Shown here: positions 34,907 through 44,763 of the stretch, in pieces
Layout: the number at the start of each line of letters is the position of its first letter
How positions within the stretch are numbered: position 1 is the stretch's first letter
Assembly (NCBI RefSeq): GCF_017591425.1
Contig: NW_024466459.1
Coordinates: 2,294,001-2,358,000, forward strand
Direction: 5' to 3'
DNA length: 64,000 bases
Source: Ochotona curzoniae
Taxonomy: Eukaryota > Chordata > Mammalia > Lagomorpha > Ochotonidae
The notes under the pieces: model-generated
What the model saw: the letters and a program-made list of their open reading frames with translations, nothing else
Databases searched by the model: none
Told to the model about the DNA's origin: nothing
Translations under genes and position numbers: made by a program

Positions 34907-34944
34907 GTATATATTCTTAAAGTTGAATGTAATATCATTAAACA

Positions 34945-35090
34945 GGGCCAGGCATTTAGACTGATGGGTAAGATGCCAGTTAACAGGCCTGCATCCCCAT
35001 TGCAGTGCCTGTGCTCAATGCCTGGCTCCAGCTCCTGAGTCCAACTTCCTGCTAGTTTGGATCCTGTGAGGCAATGGTGATGGCTATTGC
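34945..35090 (+). repeat. C-SINE 5' half, sense
   Basis: GGGCCAGGCATTTAGACTG to AACTTCCTGCTAGTTTGGATCC; the 3' half is replaced by a (CATC)n tract at 35091-35110. Confidence 0.7.
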
Positions 35091-35787
35091 CATCCATCCA
35101 TCCATCCATCGTCTATTGCCTATCACGCATTCTGTCACTGAATGACTACGAATATCTTCTACATGATAGACACTTGCGGTCATGCATAGGACACGATCAA
35201 TCATTTTCCTCCACCAATTCCTTTTTCCTTTGCCTGTTCTAATTAAAACCAAAAATTCAACTCTTATCACATCTTCTTGTTATAATAGCTTGATCAGCTG
35301 ACCACTGGGGAAGATGATCCTATACTCTTGCTTGTGTGTGCAAGCAATGACTTCAGAGGTTCAAAGAACAGGAAGAAGTTCAATTATTTTACTAAGTTGC
35401 TAATACTGCCCACTGCAGAGCTCTGGGTGAATGAGCTGTAGATAAACACCACCTCCATCAATGAATGCAATCATCTCTCTAATATCCTGCTGCTAGAAAA
35501 TCTTGTATTCTGGTGAACCACCACCAGAATACCAGTAGAACAGTGAAGTCATTTTGAAAGTTACCAGCAAGAGTTAATTATGTAAAGTGACAATTAAGGC
35601 ACTTTAAATTAAATTTCATATTCTTGAGCAAATGAGTACATTTGAATTATTGCATTAAATATAAGCATGCAGTGGCCTGCATTTAAATATCTGATTCTGA
35701 ATTATTCCCCTTTAAAAATTATTACATTGAGAAGGTGAACATGAAAGATGTTGCAGTTAAATTTAAAAACAAAGAACCGAAACTTAC

Positions 35788-35795
35788 TGTGTATT
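35788..35795 (-). CDS. PITPNC1: PITPNC1 8-nt microexon encoding the end of Glu plus Tyr-Thr
   Basis: On the minus strand the sequence reads CAACAG|AATACACA|GTAAGT. The preceding exon leaves a lone G, so G+AA, TAC, ACA gives Glu-Tyr-Thr, exactly the residues that join ...YPYTIT to CSFLPKFS in the PITPNC1 protein as I recall it. Eight nucleotides restore phase from 1 to 0. The donor is near-consensus. The acceptor has no immediate pyrimidine run. A tract of about 20 pyrimidines (revcomp of roughly 35819-35840) lies some 25-45 nt upstream, and no AG dinucleotide occurs between that tract and the splice site, a layout typical of microexons with a distal branch point. Too short for any ORF or homology search. 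Frame, splice sites, strand and order all agree, but transcript evidence is not available here. Confidence 0.9.
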
Positions 35796-36878
35796 CTGTT
35801 GCCAGATGTTCATTTGGAGAAACGCAGGCAAACGAGGAAAAAAAAAAAAAGAAAGAGAAAATGATGATTTAGCCCATGCTTACATCCAACATAAAACCAC
35901 AGTGCTAACAAATACTGGTGAATCATTATCACTACAGATGTGGCAAAGAAATCATGCAAAAACAAAACATTCACATATACCGAATGCCACCGTATTGGCT
36001 CTGTAACTCAGGACTGGGAGACTTCTGTGGTTGCACAGATAAGGCAGGGAGGCAAGATTCAATTAACCTATAGGTTTGTGGCTAATTAAAACCCAAAGAG
36101 TTGGCATTATAAAAGCAGAATTAAAGACTCATAATTCCAGTGGAGCATGTCATTAACCACAAAGGCAATCTTTTAAGTGGAAAAGCAGCTTTTATCGGGA
36201 ATAAAAAAGGGCCTCTTTTGATGTTCCTGGAGTGTGGGAATCTCAAAATTTGCATGTGTTCAGTACAGAAACCAAACGGTCTACATTTTTTCCCCTATTT
36301 TTTTTTTTCCTCTTCTGTTCCTAGTCCTTTAAAGAGCGTTTATTGTCATCGCCATACAAGTGAGAGGAAATGTAATCTTGAGGATGTTCTTATCATAAAG
36401 AACAAAGAAGCAGTTTAAGGCAGAAAGAACTAACGCAATCTTCTGAATGAAACAAACAAACAAATGGAGCTGGGGGGCGGGGCTGTGAAACAAAACTCAA
36501 AATAAGTTGTTTATGGACAATTCATACCCCCAAATTTCTTGGGGAGTGCTGGGGAAATGGGGCGTATTTCCCCATTTGGAAATACTAAAAAGGATTAGAA
36601 ACTAAAAAAGATCTTCTTTATCTCCCTTCCCCACCAGTGCTGGAAGGACCACGGTGGACTGTCTTAGCTGAACCTCTGCCACCTGCCACAGCTCAGAATT
36701 AAGACTGAGCATCCATGATGCAGAAAGAAGAAAGCAAAAGGTAAGGGTGACCTTCCAGGGTGCCCAGAAGGGCCTGCCTGGATAGCGAGCCTCACGTAGC
36801 CCTACATCCATGAAATTCTACTACAGCTGTGCCCCAGCCCTTGCTCTGTGTGGCACGGGGGTTATACTAAAGACTCAC
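35796..36878 (-). other. PITPNC1: Short PITPNC1 intron upstream of the microexon
   Basis: This 1083-nt AT-rich intron lies between the 89-nt exon and the microexon. I recognise no SINE, L1 or LTR in it, unlike every other interval of this size nearby. Its 3' end carries the T-rich tract and AG-exclusion zone that serve the microexon. Several homeodomain-type TAATTAAA words occur around 36083. Confidence 0.88.
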
Positions 36879-36967
36879 CTGTGATAGTATAGGGATAATA
36901 GTTCCAAGCCTTCTCGGTGACATAGAATATCTTGGGAACAACAGCTCGGGCCCAACTTGGCAATTTG
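36879..36967 (-). CDS. PITPNC1: PITPNC1 internal coding exon (residues about 66-95)
   Basis: On the minus strand this 89-nt exon begins with the C that completes Ser, then reads KLPSWARAVVPKIFYVTEKA and on to WNYYPYTIT, and ends with the first base (G) of a Glu codon. The W-A-R and E-K-A-W-N-Y-Y-P-Y motifs are diagnostic of the PITP domain, and the WAR form separates PITPNC1 from the class I proteins. The acceptor is TCTCTTAG (revcomp of 36968-36975) and the donor is CAG|GTGAGT at 36873-36881. It enters at phase 2 and leaves at phase 1. It cannot join in frame to the 72-nt exon at 13566-13637 and needs the 8-nt microexon at 35788-35795. The intron towards the upstream exon (36968-53724) is 16757 nt and the intron to the microexon is 1083 nt. 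Confidence 0.97.
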
Positions 36968-37440
36968 CTAAGAGAAAACAAAACAAAAAATTAATCTCTT
37001 GAGGGTTTCACCCTGTGACTATGCATGGAAATAAAAAAATTCTGAAGCATTTCTGCTGTCCATGACCAATTCTTCCTCATGTCTCTGGTCTTCACCCTGG
37101 TCAACTGTTTCCTGGGCACATGTCTGTGCTTTGTAAAATGTGTAAAGGCAGAAGGCTTAAAGGCGTGAAGACAGGGAACGCCCCCGGAGAGCAGGCACGC
37201 AGAATTCTCGGGCTGAGTTCTGAGAATCCAGCACCTGAGAGGTGTCATATTTGGAAGGTTGGGCCAGCTTGGTCTTTGCCTCCCAAGAGTGATAGAAGCA
37301 GAATAAAGAAATGTTTAAGTCAAGTTAGAGACAAGAGGGGACAGCAGCTAATATTAGATCTGCTTCAGCCTAGCCACTCACCTGAGAGACATTTTAAAAT
37401 GTTTATGTGCTCACTTTTTTTTATTACAAAGGCCAAGGGA

Positions 37441-37670
37441 GGGGGCTGGCACTGTGGCATATCAGCCTCCCCTTGTGGTACTAGCATCCCATATGGGTGC
37501 AAGTTCAAACCCTGGATGCTCCGCTTGTGATCCAGCTCCCTGTTCATGCACTTGGGAAAGCAGTGGCAGATGATCCCTACCCCAACATGGGAGCTCTGGC
37601 TACCAGCTCAGCCTCAGCTCTTGCAGCTGTTTGGGGAGTGTATCGGCAGATCAAAGATCTCCAAGATCAC
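37441..37670 (+). repeat. C-SINE, sense
   Basis: GGGGGCTGGCACTGTGGCAT, CATCCCATATGGGTGCAAG, TTGGGAAAGCAGTGGCAG and TTTGGGGAGTGTATCGGC. The tail is missing. Confidence 0.85.
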
Positions 37671-38147
37671 ACACATTGGAGGTTGCCACGGATAGGGGAG
37701 GCTGGGAGGGAGCTGGTGCTTCAAACACTTGGATGGTGCCAGACTGGGAGACGACACGGTCGAGTTCTGCAAGGTACCCAGCACGTGGTGGTCGGTTGTG
37801 AGATTCTGGAAAGCTAGCACAAGGACGTCTGTACATCCAAGGCTACTTCAGTTCTGCTTTGCTATCCTTCAGAGGCAAACCCTCTGGCACAGCATGGGTC
37901 CAGAGAATTCCTTACACTCTGTCCTTGAATACATAGTATCATCTATTTTTTTTTACAGTAGTTCTGCACAATTTTATCTTCCTCTAGCCCCAAGGGCTTT
38001 TATTTTGCTGCTTTCTTACTCATGGTGGCTACCATGAGGTGTCGTGGAGGCTGGTGTCTACTGGCAGATCTGACCCAGGGGATAACATGGACTCAGTCCC
38101 TTGGGGCTGCAGGTTGGCAATAAAGAGAATCAAGAAGCAGCTTTGGG

Positions 38148-38410
38148 GACTAGCACCGTTGGGTAGTGGGTAAAGCCTCCACCTGCAGCGTCAGCTTTCC
38201 ATATGGGTGCTGGTTCAAATTCCGGCTGTCCACTTCTGATCCAGCTCCAGGCAAGCACCCCTGGGAAAGCAGCAGAAGATGGCCAAGCGCTTGTGCCCCT
38301 GCACACACATTTGGGAGACCCAGAAGAAGCTCCTGGCTCTGGGAAACTTAGCTCTGACTGCTCCAGAAATCTGGGGACTGAACCAGCAGATGGAAGATCA
38401 ATCACTCTCA
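38148..38410 (+). repeat. C-SINE, sense, first of a tandem pair
   Basis: GGGGACTAGCACCGTTGGG, CCATATGGGTGCTGGTTC and CTGAACCAGCAGATGGAAGATC. Ends where a second sense copy begins. Confidence 0.85.
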
Positions 38411-38411
38411 A

Positions 38412-38697
38412 CTTTGAGTGTGATGCAGTGGAAAGCATGGACATGCACCATATCATAGTGTCTGGTTTTCATTCCCCATGCCCCTTCAATTCCAGTTCCC
38501 CATTAATTCATCGTGAAAGACAGCAGGGGAGGGTTGAAGCGCCTGGCCCCTGCCACCCACATGGGAGACCTGTCTGCTTCCTGGTTCCTAGTTTCAGCCT
38601 GGTCCAGCCCAGGCTCCTGTGGGCATGTGGGAAGTGAACCAGGAGGTAGAAGATCTATCTTTCAAATAAAGTGAAAATAGATAAATAAATATATAAA
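38412..38697 (+). repeat. Old C-SINE, sense, second of a tandem pair
   Basis: GTGATGCAGTGGAAAGCATGG, CACATGGGAGACCTGTCTGC and TTTCAAATAAAGTGAAAATAG. Confidence 0.75.
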
Positions 38698-38739
38698 AAG
38701 CAGTGACTTTGATTTCCAAGTACATATAAAGAAGAAAGG

Positions 38740-39795
38740 GGGGACAACAAGTTCACAGAACATCAAATCCCCCAACCATTCTTGCCATGTGGAATGTCCA
38801 TAGCAACCAGAGCCAGTGAAATACTAAGTGCTTTCCCGGTCTTCTCCTGACAGTGTCCAGGCGCAGTGTTTGGGAAGATAAATGGGTGTTTTCAGTGGGT
38901 GGTGGGGCTGGGCCTGAAGCTCTGCAGGTCCCAGCGTGAAGAGAACCAGTGCACTCACTGAGTCCCCAAACTGGGTGCGTGTCTCTGGAAGTGCTGCTGG
39001 CCTGGCCAAATGCGCAGGGTGAGCTGAAGCAGTTCTGAGCAGCACATGGTGGGAGCAGTCCCCCAGAAGCCTTGGGGTGGTAACTGTTCATTGATACTCC
39101 CTCCTCCGGCTCAGAGGGATGGGCTGCTCCTGACAAGGCATGGTGGAGTTTCTGCTGACAATGGATCCCATCAGCCACCAAGTTGGAGAGCCACTGAAGG
39201 AAACGGTCATGAGCAGAGCTTCCTTGGGTCCCCCCGAGCAACACGTCAAGGGCAGGGCAGGAAGACGCAACTTGCAGTTACAGCAAGTCAAATGTGTATG
39301 CTTGCAGTGGATTATAACAGGACGTGGAACATCTCCCCAAGGCAAGTGAAGCATTGCTGGGCTCAGACCAAGTGCTCATAGTTCCTCCTGCTCCATTCAC
39401 CCTGCACAGCTCCTCAAACCCTCAGGTTTCCCTGCTTTGCACTGTGGGTACAAGTCCCCTAGTATCACACCCCTCCATTTCCCCGTTGCACCCAAAAAGC
39501 CTCCCAGCCAGAACCTGAATATTAAGCAACTATCATTTTCTGGAAAGAAAAGCATGACCATTGGTGAGTTTCCATTCACACTTGGGATGCTCAGGTCAGG
39601 ACTCCAGATTCCGGAATTTTCACTTGAGCTGCGATTCCTGGGAAGATGTCCCCCTAACACATGCTCACGCAGTCAAGACAGCTGTTGGGTTTTAGGCCAT
39701 CCTTCTATTCTGATTAGTACTAAAAAGGGGACTCTTCTGGTCCGAGCCATTTCCTTGGCTGGATGTGGGAGACATTGGTGAGAAGTTTCCTGAGT
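38740..39795. other. Intronic DNA without recognised gene
   Basis: Long stop-free frames occur on both strands (for example minus 38753-39244) but show no domain, no splice context and no homology I recognise. I treat them as chance. Confidence 0.5.
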
Positions 39796-39796
39796 C

Positions 39797-40052
39797 TCTA
39801 AGTTTACTTATTGAAGAGGCAGAGACACACAGAAAGATGTCATTCCCGGTTCACTCTGAGTACTCATGAGGGGGCCAGGGCCAGAAGCCAGAAGCTGGAA
39901 CTCAGGGACACGCAACATCAACTCATCACCCAGGGTCTGCATTAGCAGGAAGCTGGAGCCAAGAGGGAAGCTGGGAGTCAAATGCAGGCAGCCTGATATG
40001 GGACATGGGCATCCTACTTGGAGTTTTCCCTGCTACACCCAGCATGTGCCCC
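39797..40052 (-). repeat. Old C-SINE, antisense
   Basis: TAAGTTTACTTATTGAAGAGGC, GTTCACTCTGAGTACTCATG and GCTACACCCAGCATGTGCC. Confidence 0.75.
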
Positions 40053-40454
40053 TACTTAAAGACTGTTTTTAAACACCCCCAACAGACCTCATCAGTCCTT
40101 GATGTAGAACCATGATTATTCAAATCATTTTGGTCTGAGAAAGTAAAATTTATTTTTCTCAGCAGCAATGATTTATCAGGGCTTACAAAGGAAAATGGAA
40201 TTGATTCCCCACAGCTGCTGTCTGTCTCATGATGTGCACTGTGACACAGCCTACAGTTCATAAAAAAAAAAAAGCACCCCATCACTCAAACTCACTGCCA
40301 GATTTTACACAAGAGCCTACTTCTTAAAAGCCAGCAGGTGCAAATTGGGTCTGCTATCCATGCATGGGCCAAGATCAAACTTCCAAACTACCTGTCTCTA
40401 CACAATGCAGGATCTGGCAGCATCGAGGAAGAACAGGGACAAAATCAAAACCTT

Positions 40455-40755
40455 ACGGCTGGCATTGTAGCATAAAGCGTTAAGCCAACAGTGGCAGTGC
40501 GAGCATCCAATGGGGTGTTGGTCAAATCTTGGCTGCTTCACTGCTGATCCAGCTCCCTGCCGCTATGCCCTGAGAAAGCAGCCAAGGATGGGCCAAGCCA
40601 TGTAGCAAACTCAGAAGAGGTTCCTGGCTCCTGGGTCCAGCCTGGCCCAGCCCTAGGTATTCGGGAAGTGAACCAGTGGATGGAAGTTCTATCTCTTCCT
40701 TTATCTCTCTCTGTAACTCTGCCTTTAAATAAGTAAAATAAATAAATCGTTAAAC
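40455..40755 (+). repeat. C-SINE, sense
   Basis: CGGCTGGCATTGTAGCATAAAG, GCTGCTTCACTGCTGATCC and a CTTTAAATAAGTAAAATAAATAAATC tail. Confidence 0.85.
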
Positions 40756-40894
40756 CTGCAACCTTTCCCAACTCTGAAAATGTTGTTTATGAAGATGCCG
40801 CCTGCCCTGCATCACACTCCCCTAGATGTGTGCCGATGCCTCCCAAGGACGGGCTTCACAAGATGCTCGCTTTCTTGCTTTTCAACTTCATTCT

Positions 40895-41147
40895 CAGGGC
40901 AGGCACTTGGCAAAGTGGTGGGACACTTGCTTTCTGTGTCAGAGCACTCTGGGTCAAGGCCCAGCTCTGCTCCAGATTCTAGCTTCCTGCTAACGCACTC
41001 CCTACGAGTGGCAGGTGATGGCTCCATCTGTGAGATTCTGCAACACACCTGTGGGAAACCTGACTGAGCCTGGCCCAGCCTGAACTACTGGAAGATGGAC
41101 AGATGAAGCTCCCTCTCTGCCTTTAAAATAAACAAATAATTTTGAAA
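40895..41147 (+). repeat. Old C-SINE, sense
   Basis: GGGCAGGCACTTGGCAAAG, CTAGCTTCCTGCTAACGC and CTGCCTTTAAAATAAACAAAT. Confidence 0.75.
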
Positions 41148-41149
41148 AC

Positions 41150-42390
41150 TAATAGCCTTGTATGTGAATGAGAACATACTGGTGATGGAACCATCAATAG
41201 AAAGTTCCCCATGCCAGGTCAGAATGTCCCTCAGTACCAGGCAACCTGAGGTGGGGCTGGTCACCCCACAGAAGAGATTCTCAACAGAGGAGGTGATGTT
41301 CTCCACTCAAAGCAAAGTCTAAAAACATTTCTCACTGTTTCCACTGGGGAAGGGTTCTGTGTGTGGGCTTGCTTGCAGTATCTCCCATGTGGAGGTCAGG
41401 GACTCTGCCTCAACCTGAAACGCCAGCAGCAGTAAGAGTGGAGAAACTGAGCAGATCTCCTCTCCTCCCATCTATTCCCCAGGTCCCCTAGATCACAGCT
41501 GATGTAAGCAGGCCCTGGGGACAGGGGAAATGGGAGGTGAGATGTTTACCAACTTCACCAGAAGCTTCCAGATCCCGAATCCAGAAGGTGCCTCCATTAG
41601 AAGTTTCTGGTGCTTTGTCACAGAATTCCCCTGGGTTTCTAATCTCACATGGCAATTTATGGTGCTCCGGGATCAGCTACAGGAGGAGCTGACCGTCGTT
41701 GGGCCAAATGGAGTCTAAATGGGGTCTAATTTCATCTTCTCTACGGGGGAAGAGCCACGATGGTCTGGACTGGGATGACTTCTACCTTCCCGGCAGACAA
41801 CACGGTTCAGGGTTTTTTTTTTTTTTTCTTTCTCCTGAATAGTGCACCTGCCACTTTCTGCACTGAGATGATGTTCCTTTTAAATAGGACCCCACTATTT
41901 TCACATCCTTTTTTCCCACTAGCCCCAGAGGAATATTCTGACCTTCTCATTCCTCTTTGTATAGAAACCTGGCACTTTGGGCAATTAGTTGGTAATAACC
42001 AATCACTCCTATCCAGTTCTGAGTGCAGTAATTTACAAGGTCTTTAAACGTCTTCTCCAGCTGCTCAGATTCATGGTTTGCTCTTCTGAGTGGTTACTGT
42101 GGCTGGGCTGTTACGTGTGCTCCTAGCAGAATTATTTACGGGGCAGTAAAGCGGCAAGCAGTTTCCCGGCCAGAGCTACAACCAGTAGGAGACAGAGCTA
42201 CCAGCCTAATGCAGAACTTGTCCTTGAACCTGAACACAGGCCTTATGACCCCCGCACCTCCTACTTAGAGACACATTACTGGGAACAGCCAGAGTGCTGG
42301 GGAGCTCCCAGGTGAGCAGGTAGCTCTTTCATCTTCTAGAATATATTTTCCCCTATATAAATGATATGTTAATAACAACACAAAGCTTAC
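41150..42390. other. Intronic DNA without recognised gene
   Basis: Unique-looking sequence with a T15 run near 41812. A weak antisense SINE-like patch around 42140-42260 is too decayed to call. Confidence 0.4.
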
Positions 42391-42394
42391 ATAC

Positions 42395-42525
42395 TCTGTC
42401 CTAGAATGCAAGTCCCTCCAGGGCAGGGACCTCTGCTCTGTTCACAGCCTCATCCTCAATGCCTGGAATGGTGCCTGGCACACAGCAGTGTTTCTGGAAC
42501 AGATGTACACGTCCAACCAGAAATC
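42395..42525 (+). repeat. L2 3'-end relic
   Basis: GAATGCAAGTCCCTCCAGGGCAGGGACCTCTG and AATGGTGCCTGGCACACAGCAG match the conserved L2 end. Confidence 0.75.
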
Positions 42526-42574
42526 AATATGATCATGAAGTTTCTGAAACCCTCATGGAAAGCAGGGAAGAGGT

Positions 42575-42660
42575 CAGAACCTATGGCTCTGCCACTTACC
42601 CTGTCACTGGGTACCTGGGCAGTGGGCTCTCCCCAAGCCACATGATTGCTAGGCATGAAG
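42575..42660 (+). repeat. Possible MIR fragment, sense
   Basis: ATGGCTCTGCCACTTACCCTGTCACTGGGTACCTGGGCAG resembles MIR (GGCTCTGCCACTTACTAGCTGTGTGACCTTGGGCAAG). Confidence 0.5.
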
Positions 42661-42979
42661 CCTGTTTTGGGGAACATCTGGGCAATGGTCTTGATTTACT
42701 CAGTGGATCTGGGAGAGCTGGGAGAACAGGAAGAGGAAATAGGAGAGATGGCCACACCATGGCAACAAGGCCCTGCCAATGGACTTAGTGGGAGAAGGAG
42801 CCAGCTGGTGGTTTTGCATGCCTGGCAGAAAAGGGTTCGTGGCATATAGAAGCTTCACCCTCTGCTATGCAGTGTCACTACAGGACAGGAGTGAGTGGAT
42901 GGAAGGTGAGAGCCGCCTCACGGGGGACATGCGCTCTTGGTGCAGACTGACTGAAGGGTTGGGCAGAATCACCATGAGG

Positions 42980-43100
42980 AGCTGGCAATCCTCCTTGACT
43001 GGCGGCTGCCAGCACAGCCTAATTAATCTAGTAGCCAGGTGGCAGCGAACCTGACACTTTATGGCTGAAAAACAAGCCTAAAAATAGGCCCGATACCCCT
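42980..43100. promoter_or_regulatory. Candidate element with exact MEF2 word and E-box
   Basis: CTAAAAATAG at 43078-43087 is an exact MEF2 site. CAGGTGGC (E-box CAGGTG) at 43036 lies about 40 bp away, and CTAATTAAT at 43019 adds a homeodomain-type word. The stretch 42850-43560 shows no repeat. Motif-only inference. Confidence 0.3.
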
Positions 43101-43976
43101 GTATCCCACCAACCCCATTCCTTCCCATTATGGGCTTCAGTGAGAAGCAACAGGAAGGATAAAGTGAAAAAGTAAAAGGCAATGGAAGAAAAGCCCACTT
43201 GTCTGGGCGGCAGGTTTTATTTAGAAGCACTATTGAGTGTTGGATTAGTATTTGCCTCTTTCCTTGGATGCTAATTGAAGCCAGGAGCCTTGAAGATAAG
43301 CTTAGAAATACATTTGGTTAACTTGACTGGCTCAAAAGGCTAAGATCAACAAGCCAAACGCAGGATTCTGTTGGGACCAACGGAAATGGAGCAATGCATT
43401 AATACTGATTCACCAAACAGATTATGCAGTGTCCCAAACACATCACAGACCCAACCATGTGTCAGACAGTCTGCAGGGAAAGCTGGAGGAGAAAGCAGCT
43501 TCACAGTGTCTGGAAACTAATAGGTAAGTAGTACAAGGATCGACTGCATTTTCAGAGGATGTATCCATTAAAAAAAAAAAAAGGCTGGCACAGGATCTGA
43601 GCAGATGCTTTTTCAAAGAGGACACACAAAGAGCCAAAGACCACAGGAAATGTCTTAAGTCCTTAGAGAAGTGCCCATCAAAACCCCCAGGGGGGCCCCT
43701 TTATACTCACTACATGGCTGCAACCAGAAAGAGCACTGCAAGCATTGGTGGTGACCATGCGGAGAGACGGTGACCCACGGGCCTGGCTGGTGGCCGTGTA
43801 AAATGGGGTGACCCCCTTTGAAAAAGAGGCTGCCAGTCCTCATCCCCACGGCTTATCAGGGCTTGGTCTGGGAACCCAGGGGGCTGCTGCTATTTGGAAT
43901 TTGGGATCATGTGATAGAAAGACACAGGGAGCAACACAGCAGCTGTGGCAGTGATGGCTGGACGTAGCAGGAGTGA

Positions 43977-44002
43977 GTGTGTGTGTGTGTGTGTGTGTGT
44001 GT
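43977..44002 (+). repeat. (GT)13 microsatellite
   Basis: Pure GT run of 26 bp. Confidence 0.97.
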
Positions 44003-44664
44003 TGGGGTGGCACTGAGGTGGCAGAGAGAAGTGTTCTACTTGCAGATGAGGTCATTGTTAACATCTGGAGCTGCCCTGCGTCCTGCCCATTTATTCCATG
44101 AAATGTCTTTTCTGATTAGGACAGACATTTTCCTTGTATTGGCAACCATGATCTTGACTGAGCCCTCCACTTAGCCCCAACAGGTAACGTACACATCTGC
44201 TAAAGTGGGTCAGAGCTGGGGACAGATGTGTGCACTGTCTTTCTTTGCTTGGGGATAATAATTATTGTTGAATCTCACTTTCCACTGAGCAGTTTTCCGG
44301 TTTCCACATTACCTGATTACGCAGGCCCTGAGTATTTCCAGAGCCTCTAATAGTTATGTCGGGGAATAAATCAATAAAGCCGTTTCTGACTGTGATTTGG
44401 TTTCTCATATAGATTAATGTAAGGAAGAGAACCCATGTGTTTAGCCGGCTCGTGAGTGTTGGATTCAGATCCATGGGACAATGACAACTAATAACGTGAT
44501 TGCATGGCCACTGGGAACACTGAAGCTACAGCCGGTCCATCTCTCAGGACCACACCACCCCAAGCAGGGACTCTTACAGGGTAGACAGATGGCCTCACAG
44601 GGCTGGAACCAACCAGCACTGGATCAGACTTTGACCAGAAGACAAGGACAAAAGATGCCCTCCA

Positions 44665-44750
44665 GGGGTGGGTATTGGGCAAAGCGGTTAGGACAGCAGC
44701 TGGGATACCTGTGTTGTAACTGCTGGATCAGTTCTGTCTCCAGCCCTACT
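44665..44750 (+). repeat. C-SINE 5' fragment, sense, ending at the array
   Basis: GGGTATTGGGCAAAGCGGTTAGGACAGC and GTAACTGCTGGATCAG resemble the 5' third of an old SINE. It stops just before the GC-rich array, so the array or a rearrangement may have cut it. Confidence 0.5.
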
Positions 44751-44763
44751 TTCTAACAAATCA

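Larger units (their letters stand above)
13638..35787 (-). other. PITPNC1: PITPNC1 intron between the 8-nt microexon and the 72-nt exon
   Basis: The intron runs 22150 nt from donor GTAAGT (35782-35787) to acceptor CACAG (13638-13642). It holds an L1 3' end split by a SINE (14165-15530), an antisense L1 piece (22960-23530), an antisense MaLR LTR (19022-19500), a MaLR piece at 32930, MIR and L2 relics and at least 20 SINEs. No protein-coding sequence other than dead L1 ORF2 is recognised inside it. Confidence 0.9.
35111..37440 (-). promoter_or_regulatory. PITPNC1: Repeat-poor zone around the microexon and 89-nt exon
   Basis: Across about 2.3 kb I recognise no SINE, L1 or LTR, whereas the window average is more than one SINE per 1.5 kb. 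It carries the two coding exons and AT-rich flanks with TTAATTA, TAATTAAA and CATTTAAAT words (35570-35700, 36080-36140). Low insertion density suggests constraint, perhaps on splicing or enhancer elements. The constraint is inference. Confidence 0.45.

Noticed and set aside
13566..36967. Direct splice of the 89-nt exon to the 72-nt exon
   Set aside because: It would leave the frame shifted by one and lose Glu-Tyr-Thr. The 8-nt microexon resolves this.
38753..39244. 163-codon open frame on the minus strand
   Set aside because: No recognisable domain, no splice context and only moderate GC bias. Consistent with chance in 64 kb.
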